Shown here piece after piece: positions 9,495 through 18,388 of a stretch of 64,000 nucleotides of DNA. Both the position numbers and the translations under genes were made by a program. A model generated the notes under the pieces. It saw only the letters and a list, made by a program, of their open reading frames with translations. It searched no databases and was not told the origin of the DNA. Every line of letters begins with the position of its first letter. The first letter of the stretch is position 1. The stretch spans positions 4,242,769 to 4,306,768 of the forward strand of contig NZ_LOJP01000001.1 of assembly GCF_001553785.1 (NCBI RefSeq). Reading direction: 5' to 3'. Source of the stretch: Actinoplanes sp. TFC3. Its GTDB lineage: Bacteria; Actinomycetota; Actinomycetes; Mycobacteriales; Micromonosporaceae.

Positions 9495-10640
9495 TCAGAC
9501 GAAGGCGCTCAGCCCTGTCACCGCCCGGCCCACGATCATCGTGTTGATCTCGCGGGTGCCTTCGTAGGAGTACAGCGCCTCGGCGTCGGCCACGAAGCGC
9601 CCGATGTCGTAGTCGAGCACGATTCCGTTACCGGCCAGGATCTCGCGTGCCCAGCCGACCACCTCGCGCATCCGGGTGGTCGTGTACGCCTTGGCCAGCG
9701 CCGAATGCTCGTCCTTGAACTCCCCGGCGTCCTGCAACTGCGCCAGCCGCACGCACATGCCCAGCGAACCGGTGACGTTGCCCAGCATTCGTACCAGCAG
9801 ATCCTGCACCAACTGGAATTTGCCGATCGGACGCCCGAACTGCTCGCGTTCCTTGGCGTATTCGAGGGCGATCTCGTACGCGGCCAGCATCACGCCGACG
9901 GCTTCCCAGGCTACGCCGCTGCGCGTGGCCCGCAGCACCTTGGACGTGTCTTTGAAGGAGCGCGCGTTCTGCAGCCGGTCGGCCTCGGGCACCCGGCAGC
10001 CGGTGAACGTGATGTCGGCGTTCTGAACCGTACGCAGGGCAATCTTGTTCTCGATCTTCGTGGCCGTGAATCCCGGGGTGTCCTTGGGCACGACGAACCC
10101 CTTGACCTGGTCGTCCTGCTCGTCACGGGCCCAGACCACGATCAGGTCGGCGAAGGTGGCGTTGCCGATCCAGCGCTTCTGGCCGTTGAGCACCCAGTGA
10201 TCGCCGTCGCGCCGGGCCGTGGTGCGCAGACCGGCGGCCACGTCCGAACCGCCGGTGGGCTCGGTCAGGGCGAACGCGCCGATCTTGTCGAACGTGCGCA
10301 TGCCGGGCAGCCAGCGCTCCTTCTGCTCCTGCGACGCGCAGGTCTGGATGCTGCCCATCGCCAGACCCGAGTGCACACCGTAGAACGTGGCCATCGAGGC
10401 GTCGGCGTGCGCCATCTCCAGGGCCAGCCAGCCGGAGAGTAAGGTGGACTGTTCGGTGCCGGCGATCTCCAGCTCGGCGTACCCCTTGATCAGCTGGAAC
10501 GGGAACTCCGCGCGAGCCCAGTAGTCATTGGCAATGGGTACGACCTGAGTGGCCAGGAACTCGCGGACGCGGGTCACCACCGCGGCCTCGCCGGGGCTCA
10601 GCAGGTCCTGAAAGCGGTAGAGGTCACCTGTCAGCATCAT
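9495..10640 (-). CDS. acyl-CoA dehydrogenase family protein (glutaryl-CoA dehydrogenase-like)
   Basis: A protein of 381 residues, FAD-dependent. It has the N-terminal helical domain, the beta-domain signature GAFALTEPTGGSDVAAG, the WIGNATFADLIVVWAR segment, and the C-terminal helical domain with REQFGRPIGKFQLVQ and YSYEGTREIN, where the Glu (about residue 363) is the expected catalytic base. The base in this position and the overall pattern fit glutaryl-CoA dehydrogenase and close relatives. ATG at 10640 is used; the longer open frame overlaps glyQS. It is divergent from glyQS with 40 bp between starts. Confidence 0.85.
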   Translation of the reverse strand: MMLTGDLYRFQDLLSPGEAAVVTRVREFLATQVVPIANDYWARAEFPFQLIKGYAELEIAGTEQSTLLSGWLALEMAHADASMATFYGVHSGLAMGSIQTCASQEQKERWLPGMRTFDKIGAFALTEPTGGSDVAAGLRTTARRDGDHWVLNGQKRWIGNATFADLIVVWARDEQDDQVKGFVVPKDTPGFTATKIENKIALRTVQNADITFTGCRVPEADRLQNARSFKDTSKVLRATRSGVAWEAVGVMLAAYEIALEYAKEREQFGRPIGKFQLVQDLLVRMLGNVTGSLGMCVRLAQLQDAGEFKDEHSALAKAYTTTRMREVVGWAREILAGNGIVLDYDIGRFVADAEALYSYEGTREINTMIVGRAVTGLSAFV

Positions 10641-10680
10641 GACGAGATACCCGGTGATCGCGTAATTAGACTTTGTTCCC

Positions 10681-13638
10681 ATGCTCACCATGCAGGACGC
10701 GCTCGCTCGGCTCACCGCGTACTGGACCGCCCAGGGATGCCTGGTCGTCCAGCCGATGAACACCGAGGTCGGCGCGGGCACCCTCAACCCCGCGACGTTC
10801 CTGCGGGTGCTGGGCCCCGAGCCATGGCGCGTGGTGTACGCCGAACCGTCCGTGCGCCCCGACGACTCGCGCTACGGCGAGAACCCGAACCGGCTGCAGA
10901 CCCACACCCAGCTGCAGGTGATCCTCAAACCCGACCCGGGCAACTCCCAGGAGCTCTACCTGGGCAGCCTGGCCGCGCTGGGCATCGATGTGGCCGCCCA
11001 CGACGTGCGCTTCGTGGAGGACAACTGGGCCGCGCCGGCGCTCGGGGCGTGGGGGCTGGGCTGGGAGGTCTGGCTCGACGGGCTGGAGATCACCCAGTTC
11101 ACCTACATGCAACAGGCCGGCGGGCTCAACCTCGACCCGGTGAGCGTGGAGATCACGTACGGCATCGAGCGCATCATCATGGCGCTGCAGGGCGTCACGC
11201 ACTTCAAGGACATCGAGTACGCCCCGGGCGTCACCTACGGCGAAGTGTTCGGCCAGGCCGAGTACGAGATGTCGCGCTACTACCTCGACGACGCCGACGT
11301 GACGGCCAACCGCGGGCTGCTGGAGTTGTACGCGGCCGAGGCGCAGCGCCTGATCGACCTGGGACTGCCGGTGCCCGCGCACACCTACGTGCTCAAATGC
11401 TCGCAGGCGTTCAACGTGCTCGACGCGCGCGGTGCCGTCTCCACGGCCGAGCGGGCGGCCGAGTTCGCCCGGATGCGCCGCCTCGCCGGGGACGTGGCCA
11501 AGCTGTGGGTCGCCCGCCGCGACGAGGAGGGCCTCTCGCTCGGGCTCAGCGAACCGGTGGACGAAGCGATCGCGGGTGCCACCGGCGAGCAGACCGGCGA
11601 TCGGGCCCGGAGTCTGGTTCTCGAGATCGGCACCGAGGAGCTGCCGCCGAGCGAGGCGCGCTCCGCCCGTACCCAGGTGCGCAATCTTCTGATCGAGCAG
11701 TTGGGCAGGACCAGGCTCGGGCACGGGGACGTGCGGGTGCACGCCACGCCGAGGCGCATCATCGCCGTGGTGAGCGGGGTGGCCGCCCGCGAGCAGGACT
11801 ACACGCAGACCGTGAAGGGGCCGCGCACCACGGCTCCGGAGCAGGCCAAAGCCGGGTTCGCGCGCTCGCAGGGGGTGCCGGTGGAGTCGCTGGAAACCGC
11901 CGAGCTCAATGGCGTACCGCATCTTGTCGTGCACAAGCAGGTCGCTGGCAGCGCGGCACTCGCCGTGCTGGCGCCCGTGCTGGCGAACGTGGTGACCGGT
12001 CTGCGCGCGGCCAAGAACATGCGCTGGAACGATCCGAAGCTCGCCTTCACCCGGCCGATCCGCTGGTTGGTGGCGCTCTGGGGTGATGACGTCGTGCCGG
12101 TCGCGGTGGGTGCGCTCAGCGCCGGCCGCGCGACCCGGGTGCTGCGCACGGCCGCCGAACCGGTCCTGCGGATCGCCTCGGCGGAGACCTTCATGGAGAC
12201 CGTTGCGATCAATGGGATCATCGCCGACCCCGACGACCGGCGCGAGCTGATCGTGTCGGGAGCGCAGGAACTGGCGTACGGCGAAGGCACTGTCGACGTG
12301 CTCGCCGAGACCGCCCTGATCGACCAGGTGACCTACCTCGTCGAGCAGCCGACCCCGCTGCTGGGCCGCTTCGACGAGCGCTACCTGGACCTGCCGGCCG
12401 AGGTGCTGACCACGGTGATGCGCAAACATCAACGATATCTTCCGGTACGCTCGGAGCACGGCGACCTGCTGCCCCTGTTCGTCACCGTCGCCAACGGCCC
12501 GGTCGACACCGACGTGGTCCGCGCCGGCAACGAAGCAGTGCTGCGCGCCCGGTACGAGGACGCGGCCTTCTTCTACCGAGCCGATCGTGCCCAGCCTCTC
12601 GCAGCCCTGCGCGACCGCCTGCACCGGCTCACCTTCACCGACAAGCTCGGCTCGATGGCCGACCGCGCCGCTCGCATCGACTCGCTCGCCACTCTGCTCG
12701 CCGCGTCCGCCGGGGTGTCCGAGGACGACGACGAGATCGTCGGCCGGGCCGGCGAGCTGGTCAAGTTCGACCTGGGCTCGCAGTTGGTCACCGAGATGAC
12801 CAGCCTGGCCGGCGTGATGGCCCGCGACTACGCCACCAACGCCGGGGAGTCCCCGCTGGTGGCGCAAGCCGTCTACGAGGCGGAGTTGCCGCGCCATGCC
12901 GGTGATGTGCTGCCTTTGTCCGTACCCGGTGCGTTGTTGTCCCTGGCCGACCGCCTGGACCTGATCGCCGGCCTGGCCGCCACGGTAGGCCTGCCCACCG
13001 GCAGCAGCGACCCCTTCGCCGTGCGCCGGGCCGTCCTCGGCCTGCTCGCCGTGCACCGCGCCCACCCCGGCCTGGCCGCCGTCGACGTCTTCGAAGCCCT
13101 GTCCGCCGCGGCCGCCCTGCAACCCGTCGAGGTCGGCCCGGACACCCTGGCCGCCATCCGCGACTTCCTCACCCGCCGCCTCGAACAGGTCCTCACCGAG
13201 CAGGGCCACCCCGTCGACCGGGTCCGAGCCGTCCTCCCGCAAGCCGGTCGCCCCTCGGTGGCCGACCGCTTCCTCGCCCAACTGGGCCGCCTCGTCACCG
13301 ACCCCACCTTCCGCGACCTGGCCGCAGCCATCCAACGCGCCCGGCGCATCGTCCCGGCCGGCACCCCGGCGACCTATGACGCCGTGGTGTTGAAGGAACC
13401 GGCCGAGTTGGCGCTGCACGACGCCGTGGTGGCGGTGGGCGCGGCGTGGGACGGGACCGGGGATCTGAGCCGGTTCACCGCTGCGGTGGCGCCGGTTACC
13501 GGGCCGGTGAACCAGTTCTTCGAGGGCGTGTTCGTGATGGCCGAGGACCCGGCGGTGCGGGGGGCCCGGCTGGGACTGCTGGCAGCGGTGCGGGACCTGG
13601 GGGAGGGGCTGCTGGACTGGCCGCAGCTACGCCTCTGA
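10681..13638 (+). CDS. glyQS: glycyl-tRNA synthetase, fused alpha and beta subunits
   Basis: A protein of 985 residues. Residues 1 to about 295 match the class II catalytic alpha subunit GlyQ (YWTAQGCLVVQP, GPEPWRVVYAEPS, RYGENPNRLQ, NWAAPALGAWGLGWEVWLDG). From about residue 310 the beta subunit GlyS begins with LVLEIGTEELPPSEA and runs to a C-terminal helical anticodon-binding domain. In most bacteria with this enzyme the two are separate genes, while most actinobacteria use the unrelated-length homodimeric form. Fused versions are known from Chlamydia and plant organelles. Frame and motifs are intact, so it charges tRNA-Gly or is a specialised second copy. Confidence 0.93.
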   Translation: MLTMQDALARLTAYWTAQGCLVVQPMNTEVGAGTLNPATFLRVLGPEPWRVVYAEPSVRPDDSRYGENPNRLQTHTQLQVILKPDPGNSQELYLGSLAALGIDVAAHDVRFVEDNWAAPALGAWGLGWEVWLDGLEITQFTYMQQAGGLNLDPVSVEITYGIERIIMALQGVTHFKDIEYAPGVTYGEVFGQAEYEMSRYYLDDADVTANRGLLELYAAEAQRLIDLGLPVPAHTYVLKCSQAFNVLDARGAVSTAERAAEFARMRRLAGDVAKLWVARRDEEGLSLGLSEPVDEAIAGATGEQTGDRARSLVLEIGTEELPPSEARSARTQVRNLLIEQLGRTRLGHGDVRVHATPRRIIAVVSGVAAREQDYTQTVKGPRTTAPEQAKAGFARSQGVPVESLETAELNGVPHLVVHKQVAGSAALAVLAPVLANVVTGLRAAKNMRWNDPKLAFTRPIRWLVALWGDDVVPVAVGALSAGRATRVLRTAAEPVLRIASAETFMETVAINGIIADPDDRRELIVSGAQELAYGEGTVDVLAETALIDQVTYLVEQPTPLLGRFDERYLDLPAEVLTTVMRKHQRYLPVRSEHGDLLPLFVTVANGPVDTDVVRAGNEAVLRARYEDAAFFYRADRAQPLAALRDRLHRLTFTDKLGSMADRAARIDSLATLLAASAGVSEDDDEIVGRAGELVKFDLGSQLVTEMTSLAGVMARDYATNAGESPLVAQAVYEAELPRHAGDVLPLSVPGALLSLADRLDLIAGLAATVGLPTGSSDPFAVRRAVLGLLAVHRAHPGLAAVDVFEALSAAAALQPVEVGPDTLAAIRDFLTRRLEQVLTEQGHPVDRVRAVLPQAGRPSVADRFLAQLGRLVTDPTFRDLAAAIQRARRIVPAGTPATYDAVVLKEPAELALHDAVVAVGAAWDGTGDLSRFTAAVAPVTGPVNQFFEGVFVMAEDPAVRGARLGLLAAVRDLGEGLLDWPQLRL

Positions 13639-13709
13639 GGGTTTCCGGCACCGGATTTGTCAATCGGTGCCGGCGCCCGTGCGGCGAGCCAGCCCACTCC
13701 GGAAACCCT
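13638..13709 (+). terminator. nested inverted repeats after glyQS
   Basis: The inner hairpin is CCGGCACCG (13645-13653) with CGGTGCCGG (13665-13673), a 9-bp perfect stem just after the glyQS stop. An outer repeat, AGGGTTTCCGG (13638-13648) with CCGGAAACCCT (13699-13709), is 11 bp and shares bases 13645-13648 with the inner stem, so the two folds exclude each other. No T-run follows. The inner stem is the probable terminator. Confidence 0.55.
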
Positions 13710-14115
13710 AACCCGCGCGCCGTACGCCTTGCGGGGGTGCCTCGAAGCCGCCGATCTCCTGTTCGAGTAGTTCGGCCGGCCGCAGCGGGGTGCGGTCCTC
13801 GAACATCGGCCCGATGAGCTGCACTCCGACCGGCAGACCCTCGGCGGAGTGGCCCGCGGGGATGGCGGTGGCGGGCAGGCCGGGCATGGTGGGCAGGCGC
13901 GCTCAGACGAGCTGATCGAAGTACGATTACTCGACGCCGTCGATGGTGATGCGTCGTTGCATCGGGTCGGGCGTGTGGTCGTGCGGGAACGCGGGCGTCG
14001 GCGTAATCGGGCAGACCACGGCGTCGAACTCGGCAAACAGTTGCCGTTCGGTTTGTGGGCGTAGACCCCGCAGAAATGCGCAGGGGTACGCAGCGAGCCG
14101 GCATCACAGCGGCCC
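13708..14115 (-). pseudogene. decayed amidase (amidase signature family)
   Basis: Read on the minus strand, fragments of an amidase signature enzyme follow one another: GSLRTPAHFCGVYAHKP (the Gly/Ser-rich core end), then after a frame change ERQLFAEFDAVVCPITPTPAF, then LPTMPGLPATAIPAG and GLPVGVQLIGP at the C-terminus. Two in-frame stops interrupt the frame where Tyr (TAA) and Trp (TGA) are expected, around 13915-13935. The N-terminus and the region between KP and ERQLF are deleted. This is a true pseudogene: several independent lesions are present. Confidence 0.8.
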
Positions 14116-14156
14116 GGCTGCAAGGCGTCCGACGACTCGACCGGAGGTGACCAGCG

Positions 14157-15335
14157 GTGACCGCTTCAGTCAACCAGCAGTTGATCGAGGCGGCGCGGGT
14201 CGGGGACGAAGCCGCCGTCGCCCAAGCCCTGGCCGGCGGGGCGGAACCGGACTTTGTGCCGGGGCGCTCGTACCGGTCGGCGATGGTGGAAGCGGCTGAT
14301 GGCGGGTGGGTTCGGGTTGTCTCGCTGCTGGTGGAGGCGGGGGCCCACATCGGACCGGTGGGCCATTTCAAGGTGACGCCGTTGCGTTGCGCCGTGATCA
14401 GCGGACATGCGGACGTGGTTCGCTACCTGGTTGAGCGCGGGGCGCTGGAGGGGGAGCCGGCTTCGAGGACCAGCGTGCTGACCGAGTCGTTCTCCCACCT
14501 GGCGTTCAGGCCGCATCCGGGGGCGTTGGCGACGCTGCGGGCGCTGCTGCAAGCCGGTGCTACGCCGCATCGGGGCGAGGAGGCGCCGCTGATCAGCGCC
14601 ATCATGGCGCCGGTCGCCCCGGCGGTGTTGCGGCTCCTGCTGGACAGTGGTGCCGACGCCGGTCAGCGGCGATCCGACGGCACGCCGGCGATTGTGGTGG
14701 CTGCGCGGCGCGGGGATCACGCGGCGGTGGACGTACTTCTGCGGGGCGGGGCCGAGGTGGACGCGGCCGACCGGTTGGGGCGTACGGCTTTGATGCACGC
14801 GGTCGAACGCAACGAAAGGCCGGTCCTCGCCACGCTCTTAACTGCCGGTGCATCCATCGGTACGGTCAGTGCTGACGGGATGACGGCCCTGCACCTCGCC
14901 CGCGGGTGGCAGCGGCAGAACGTCGAGTTCATGCTGGGTGAGCATCAGGCCGGGATGGACGACGTAGCCATTGTTCGTACGGTGGTCCGGATCGCGCCGG
15001 CAGCGGTGGGACTGGCCGGGGATCCGCCGATGCTGCGCCGGCTGGCCGACGTCATCGACGTGTGCTTGGACGATCTGGGTGACGAGGAATGGCAGACCCG
15101 GACCGGGAGGGACGCCGGGGTGGCCCGCGTGATGGCCGAGCGGCTGCGCGACGGGAGCACCCCGGCGGCACACGCGTCGTGGCACGAGGTGACCGCGACC
15201 GCCGAGGAACTCGCTGTCGTCCGCTCGGCCCTGGTCGAACTGGCCTACGGCACGAGCCGCGTGCTGCCGGCCGGCACGAGCAGGCTGCAGCTCAGGGATG
15301 CACTGGATGAACTGGACCGCCAACTGGGCCGGTGA
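14157..15335 (+). CDS. ankyrin-repeat protein
   Basis: A protein of 392 residues. Residues about 8-265 are ankyrin repeats (for example GDEAAVAQALAGGAEPD, GHADVVRYLVERGA, RRGDHAAVDVLLRGGAEVD, DRLGRTALMHAVERNERPVL, DGMTALHLARG), about seven units of which one or two are degenerate. The last 120 residues are a helical region with no repeats. Ankyrin repeats bind proteins; no signal peptide is present, so it is cytosolic. GTG at 14157 has GGAGG 9 nt upstream. Its end overlaps the end of the GGDEF gene by 44 nt, tail to tail. Confidence 0.85.
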   Translation: MTASVNQQLIEAARVGDEAAVAQALAGGAEPDFVPGRSYRSAMVEAADGGWVRVVSLLVEAGAHIGPVGHFKVTPLRCAVISGHADVVRYLVERGALEGEPASRTSVLTESFSHLAFRPHPGALATLRALLQAGATPHRGEEAPLISAIMAPVAPAVLRLLLDSGADAGQRRSDGTPAIVVAARRGDHAAVDVLLRGGAEVDAADRLGRTALMHAVERNERPVLATLLTAGASIGTVSADGMTALHLARGWQRQNVEFMLGEHQAGMDDVAIVRTVVRIAPAAVGLAGDPPMLRRLADVIDVCLDDLGDEEWQTRTGRDAGVARVMAERLRDGSTPAAHASWHEVTATAEELAVVRSALVELAYGTSRVLPAGTSRLQLRDALDELDRQLGR

Positions 15336-16881
15336 GACCGGCGAGGGGGTCGTCGGCGGCCGACACCACCTGGTCGCGGCCGCGGTGCTTAGCCACGTAC
15401 AGGCGCTGGTCGGCCAGGGCGATCAGCGCATCGCCGGTCCGAGCCTCGACCGGGTACGCGGCCACACCCAGGCTGGCCGTCACCGCTACCGGCGTGCCGG
15501 CCTGGGCCACCGCGCGGCGCAGCAGCTCAGCCGTTTGCGCTGCTTCGTGCGCCGGGCCGTCGACGATCGCGACCAGTTCCTCACCGCCGTACCGGGCTAC
15601 CAGGCCGGAGCTGCCGACCGCGCGCCGCAGGGCCTGGGCGACGCCCACCAGAACAGCGTCGCCGACCTGGTGGCCGTGATGGTCGTTCACCGCCTTGAAG
15701 TGGTCCAGGTCGACCAGGACAAGACCGAACGGCTCGCCGGAGCGCAGACGTTCCTGCAGGCGGGCGTCGAAGCGGCCACGGTTGGCCAGGCCGGTGAGGC
15801 CGTCGGTGGCGGCGGCGTCGGCCAGGCGGGCGGCGGCGATGGCCCGGCTGATGGCGGCGGCGCTCTGGGCGGCGGCTTGGCGGGCGGTGGCCACCGTGCG
15901 GCGCTCGACCCGGCGGGAGACGCGGGCCGAGCGGCGGCGGGGGAGTTCGAAGACCAGCGCGCCGGCGGTGTCGCCGACGGCGAACGGGACGATCACCATG
16001 TTGAGCCCGCGGGGCAGGATCTCGGTGAGCCAGCCGTCGGTGGCCGGGTCGCTGCGGTGCAGCAGCACGGCCTCGTCGGGGGTGAGCCGCGGGGGCTGGC
16101 CGGCCACGCTGAGGTGCCTCAGCTCGCCGCGGCCCTCGGCGTCGGTGACGGCGGCCAAGCCGTACTCGCCGAGGTGGTCGTCGGTGGTGCCGTCGGTGGC
16201 CACCACGACGGCGGCGCGGCGGGCGCCGAACTCGTCGATCGCGAAGCGGGCCAACTGCAGGGCGGCGGCTCCGGGGCCGGTCTCCTCGCCCAGGCGCAGC
16301 GCTAGTTCCCGCAGTGCCTTCTCGTCCAGCCGTCGCCGGCGTAGCTCACGTTCGTTCGCGGCGGCCAGGGCGGCGGTCGACAGGACGGCGACCCACAGCC
16401 CGGCGAAGGAGATGATGGCGTCGCGGATGGCGTACGGGCGGACGTCGCCGAGCAGCCCGATGGCCCCGGCGTTGAGCACCAGCAGAGCCAGGATCGAGTG
16501 CCACAAAGCGATCTTGACGCCGGTCCGGAAGCTGGCGGCCAGCGTGACGGCGATCGCGTGCAACATGATCAGCGTGCCCACCGGTCCGTGCAGGTCACCG
16601 AGTTCGAGCCAGCCGGCGGCCAGCACCAGGCCGTCGCCGAGCAGCGTGACCGTCAGCGCGGTGAGCGCGGTCTGCCGGCCGACCCGGGTGAGCACCCATG
16701 AGCTCAGGGCGAGCGCCAGCCACACCGCGCTGATCACGCTGATGCGGTGCACGGCTGCGGCCGGTGCTCCGGTGGCGATGGCCAGGGCGGGCAGTGCGGC
16801 GAGCATGAACACGCGGAAGATCTGCAGCCACCGGACCCGGTCGGCGACCGGGAGCAGGTCCTGCGCGGCGGGGCGCGTCAT
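15292..16881 (-). CDS. membrane-bound diguanylate cyclase (GGDEF)
   Basis: A protein of 529 residues. The N-terminal 190 residues hold about six membrane segments, followed by a charged helix (RELRRRRLDEKALRELALRL), a GAF-like domain (about 205-330), a second helix and a GGDEF domain from about residue 355. The active-site signature is YGGEELVAI (about residue 433), so synthesis of c-di-GMP from two GTP is expected. The RxxD inhibitory site normally five residues before it is missing (the segment reads AVGSSGLVARY), so product inhibition may be lost. It is the last gene of the TasA/SipW operon, with an ATGA overlap. Confidence 0.9.
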   Translation of the reverse strand: MTRPAAQDLLPVADRVRWLQIFRVFMLAALPALAIATGAPAAAVHRISVISAVWLALALSSWVLTRVGRQTALTALTVTLLGDGLVLAAGWLELGDLHGPVGTLIMLHAIAVTLAASFRTGVKIALWHSILALLVLNAGAIGLLGDVRPYAIRDAIISFAGLWVAVLSTAALAAANERELRRRRLDEKALRELALRLGEETGPGAAALQLARFAIDEFGARRAAVVVATDGTTDDHLGEYGLAAVTDAEGRGELRHLSVAGQPPRLTPDEAVLLHRSDPATDGWLTEILPRGLNMVIVPFAVGDTAGALVFELPRRRSARVSRRVERRTVATARQAAAQSAAAISRAIAAARLADAAATDGLTGLANRGRFDARLQERLRSGEPFGLVLVDLDHFKAVNDHHGHQVGDAVLVGVAQALRRAVGSSGLVARYGGEELVAIVDGPAHEAAQTAELLRRAVAQAGTPVAVTASLGVAAYPVEARTGDALIALADQRLYVAKHRGRDQVVSAADDPLAGLTGPVGGPVHPVHP

Positions 16882-17885
16882 TGCTCATCCTCCTCGGGCA
16901 ACGGGATCCAGACGTAGCGGCTCTGCCACATGGGCGCCTGGGCAAGCTTGGGGTCCTTGCGGTCGGCCCTGCTCTGCAAGGCCAGGAAGGCAACGGCAAG
17001 CACGATCAAGGCGATGGGTACGCCCGGATTGCGCGCGGTTTCCGAGGCGAGGTCCAGCGCCGGGCCGAGGACGTTGCGCAACGCCTGCGTCGCTTTCTTG
17101 AACGCGTGCTTCACCCCGGCGAGGACGCCCGACGACTCGCCGCCGGTGCCGTCCCGCGGTGCCGTGGCCGCCGCGGGGGCAGGCGTGGTACTGGAGGGCG
17201 CGGCGGAGGAAGCCGGCGACGAGGAGGGCGGCGGCGACGAGGAGGGCGGCGAGGTGGCGGGCGATGAGGAAGGCGCCGTCGGAGCAGGTGGTTCCGAGCC
17301 GGCAGAGGTAGGCGCCGGTGGGGCCAGCGGGGCCGGCTTGGTGGTGGGCGGGGTCGTGGGGGCGGTGACCATCCGCCACTGGAAGGAGGTGCGCGCGGTA
17401 GCGCCCGGCACGGCGGTTGCGGCCAGCGACACGGGGATGCGGAACGTTGCCGTGCCCGGGCCACTGGGAGCCCAACCCGTGGCTACGCCATCCCCGGCGG
17501 TGACTGCGAGCGCTTTGAGCGTACCGGTGAAGATTGTTGTCCCGGCGAAGCCGGTGCAGTCACCGAACTGCCCGCCGGAGCCGCGGTCGACACTGACCGT
17601 GAGGTCGGGCGCGAGGGAACCGTCGACATTGGTCGCGGCGAGCAGCACCGAACCGGTTGTCGTGCCGGACCAGGTGATGGTGATGCAGCGGGCCGCCGGG
17701 GTGCCCGGGGTGAGCTTGACGCCGGTGAACAGCGCGCGGCCGTTGTCGTCGTCGAACAGCGGGACGGTGGTGATGACCGCGGCGCTGCGGTTGAGCGTGA
17801 CCGCGGGGCCGGCGCTGAGCAGGCCGACCAGCACGAGCCCGGCGGCCACCAGCGCCGCGGTGAACACCTGACGGGCGCGAGTCAT
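16878..17885 (-). CDS. TasA/camelysin-like protein with Pro/Ser-rich stalk and C-terminal TM
   Basis: A protein of 335 residues. A signal sequence (about 8-30) leads into a beta domain with PLFDDDNGRALFTGVKLTPG and a Cys pair (AARCITITW, QFGDCTGFAG) that parallels the product of the first gene of the operon. Then comes an 80-residue stalk rich in Pro, Ser, Ala and Thr, a basic stretch (KHAFKKATQALRN), one membrane segment (IALIVLAVAFLAL) and an acidic cytosolic end. It looks like a wall-spanning, membrane-anchored partner or base for a TasA-like filament. It overlaps both neighbours by 4 nt. Confidence 0.65.
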   Translation of the reverse strand: MTRARQVFTAALVAAGLVLVGLLSAGPAVTLNRSAAVITTVPLFDDDNGRALFTGVKLTPGTPAARCITITWSGTTTGSVLLAATNVDGSLAPDLTVSVDRGSGGQFGDCTGFAGTTIFTGTLKALAVTAGDGVATGWAPSGPGTATFRIPVSLAATAVPGATARTSFQWRMVTAPTTPPTTKPAPLAPPAPTSAGSEPPAPTAPSSSPATSPPSSSPPPSSSPASSAAPSSTTPAPAAATAPRDGTGGESSGVLAGVKHAFKKATQALRNVLGPALDLASETARNPGVPIALIVLAVAFLALQSRADRKDPKLAQAPMWQSRYVWIPLPEEDEQ

Positions 17886-18388
17886 GCCGGCCTCACCGCG
17901 ACGCCGGGACGGGTGGCCACCACGACCAAGCCCAGCAGGGCGAGCGCGGCCACGGCGAGATAACCGGTGTGCGAGGTGACGAACCAGTAGCGGGCCAGAC
18001 CGGCGCCAGGGATGCGTACGCGGGCCAGCCCGGCGACGGCGGACCTCGGGACCGGCGTGCCGTCCTCGGCGGTGTTCGCATCACCCTTGGTGATCAGGGC
18101 GCCGCTGGGGGCGTACCGGATGAAACGATGCACGACCAGGCGACCGGCCGCCGCGGGGTCACGGAAGACGATGATCTGGCCGGGACGCAGCGTGCGCGCG
18201 TCGACCGGAACCGCGACCACGACGTCGCCGGGACGCAGCGCGGGAGCCATCGAACCGGACATGACCACATCGCTGCGCAGCCCGGCGGCCAGCGGCGCCA
18301 GTGACCACAGCGCGGTGGCCGCGACGAACGCCAGCACGGCGCACGCCGCAACCCGCGCCGCGGCGATCATCCGGTCGAAACGGTTCAC
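17882..18388 (-). CDS. SipW-type signal peptidase I
   Basis: A protein of 168 residues. It has one N-terminal membrane segment (about 12-36), box B with the catalytic Ser (VVMSGSMAPALRPGDVV, Ser46), and a His in place of Lys (VVHRFI, His87), which is the mark of the ER/archaeal/SipW type. The KGDANTAED box follows, then a C-terminal membrane segment. SipW peptidases cleave the unusual signal peptides of TasA/camelysin proteins. It lies between two TasA-like genes with ATGA overlaps on both sides, so these are its probable substrates. Confidence 0.88.
   Translation of the reverse strand: MNRFDRMIAAARVAACAVLAFVAATALWSLAPLAAGLRSDVVMSGSMAPALRPGDVVVAVPVDARTLRPGQIIVFRDPAAAGRLVVHRFIRYAPSGALITKGDANTAEDGTPVPRSAVAGLARVRIPGAGLARYWFVTSHTGYLAVAALALLGLVVVATRPGVAVRPA

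Noticed and set aside
10666-13419. 917-residue open frame on the minus strand opposite glyQS
   Set aside because: Its composition (Gly, Gln, His, Arg, Val) is the mirror of a GC-rich gene, and it has no domain; the plus-strand glyQS explains every base.
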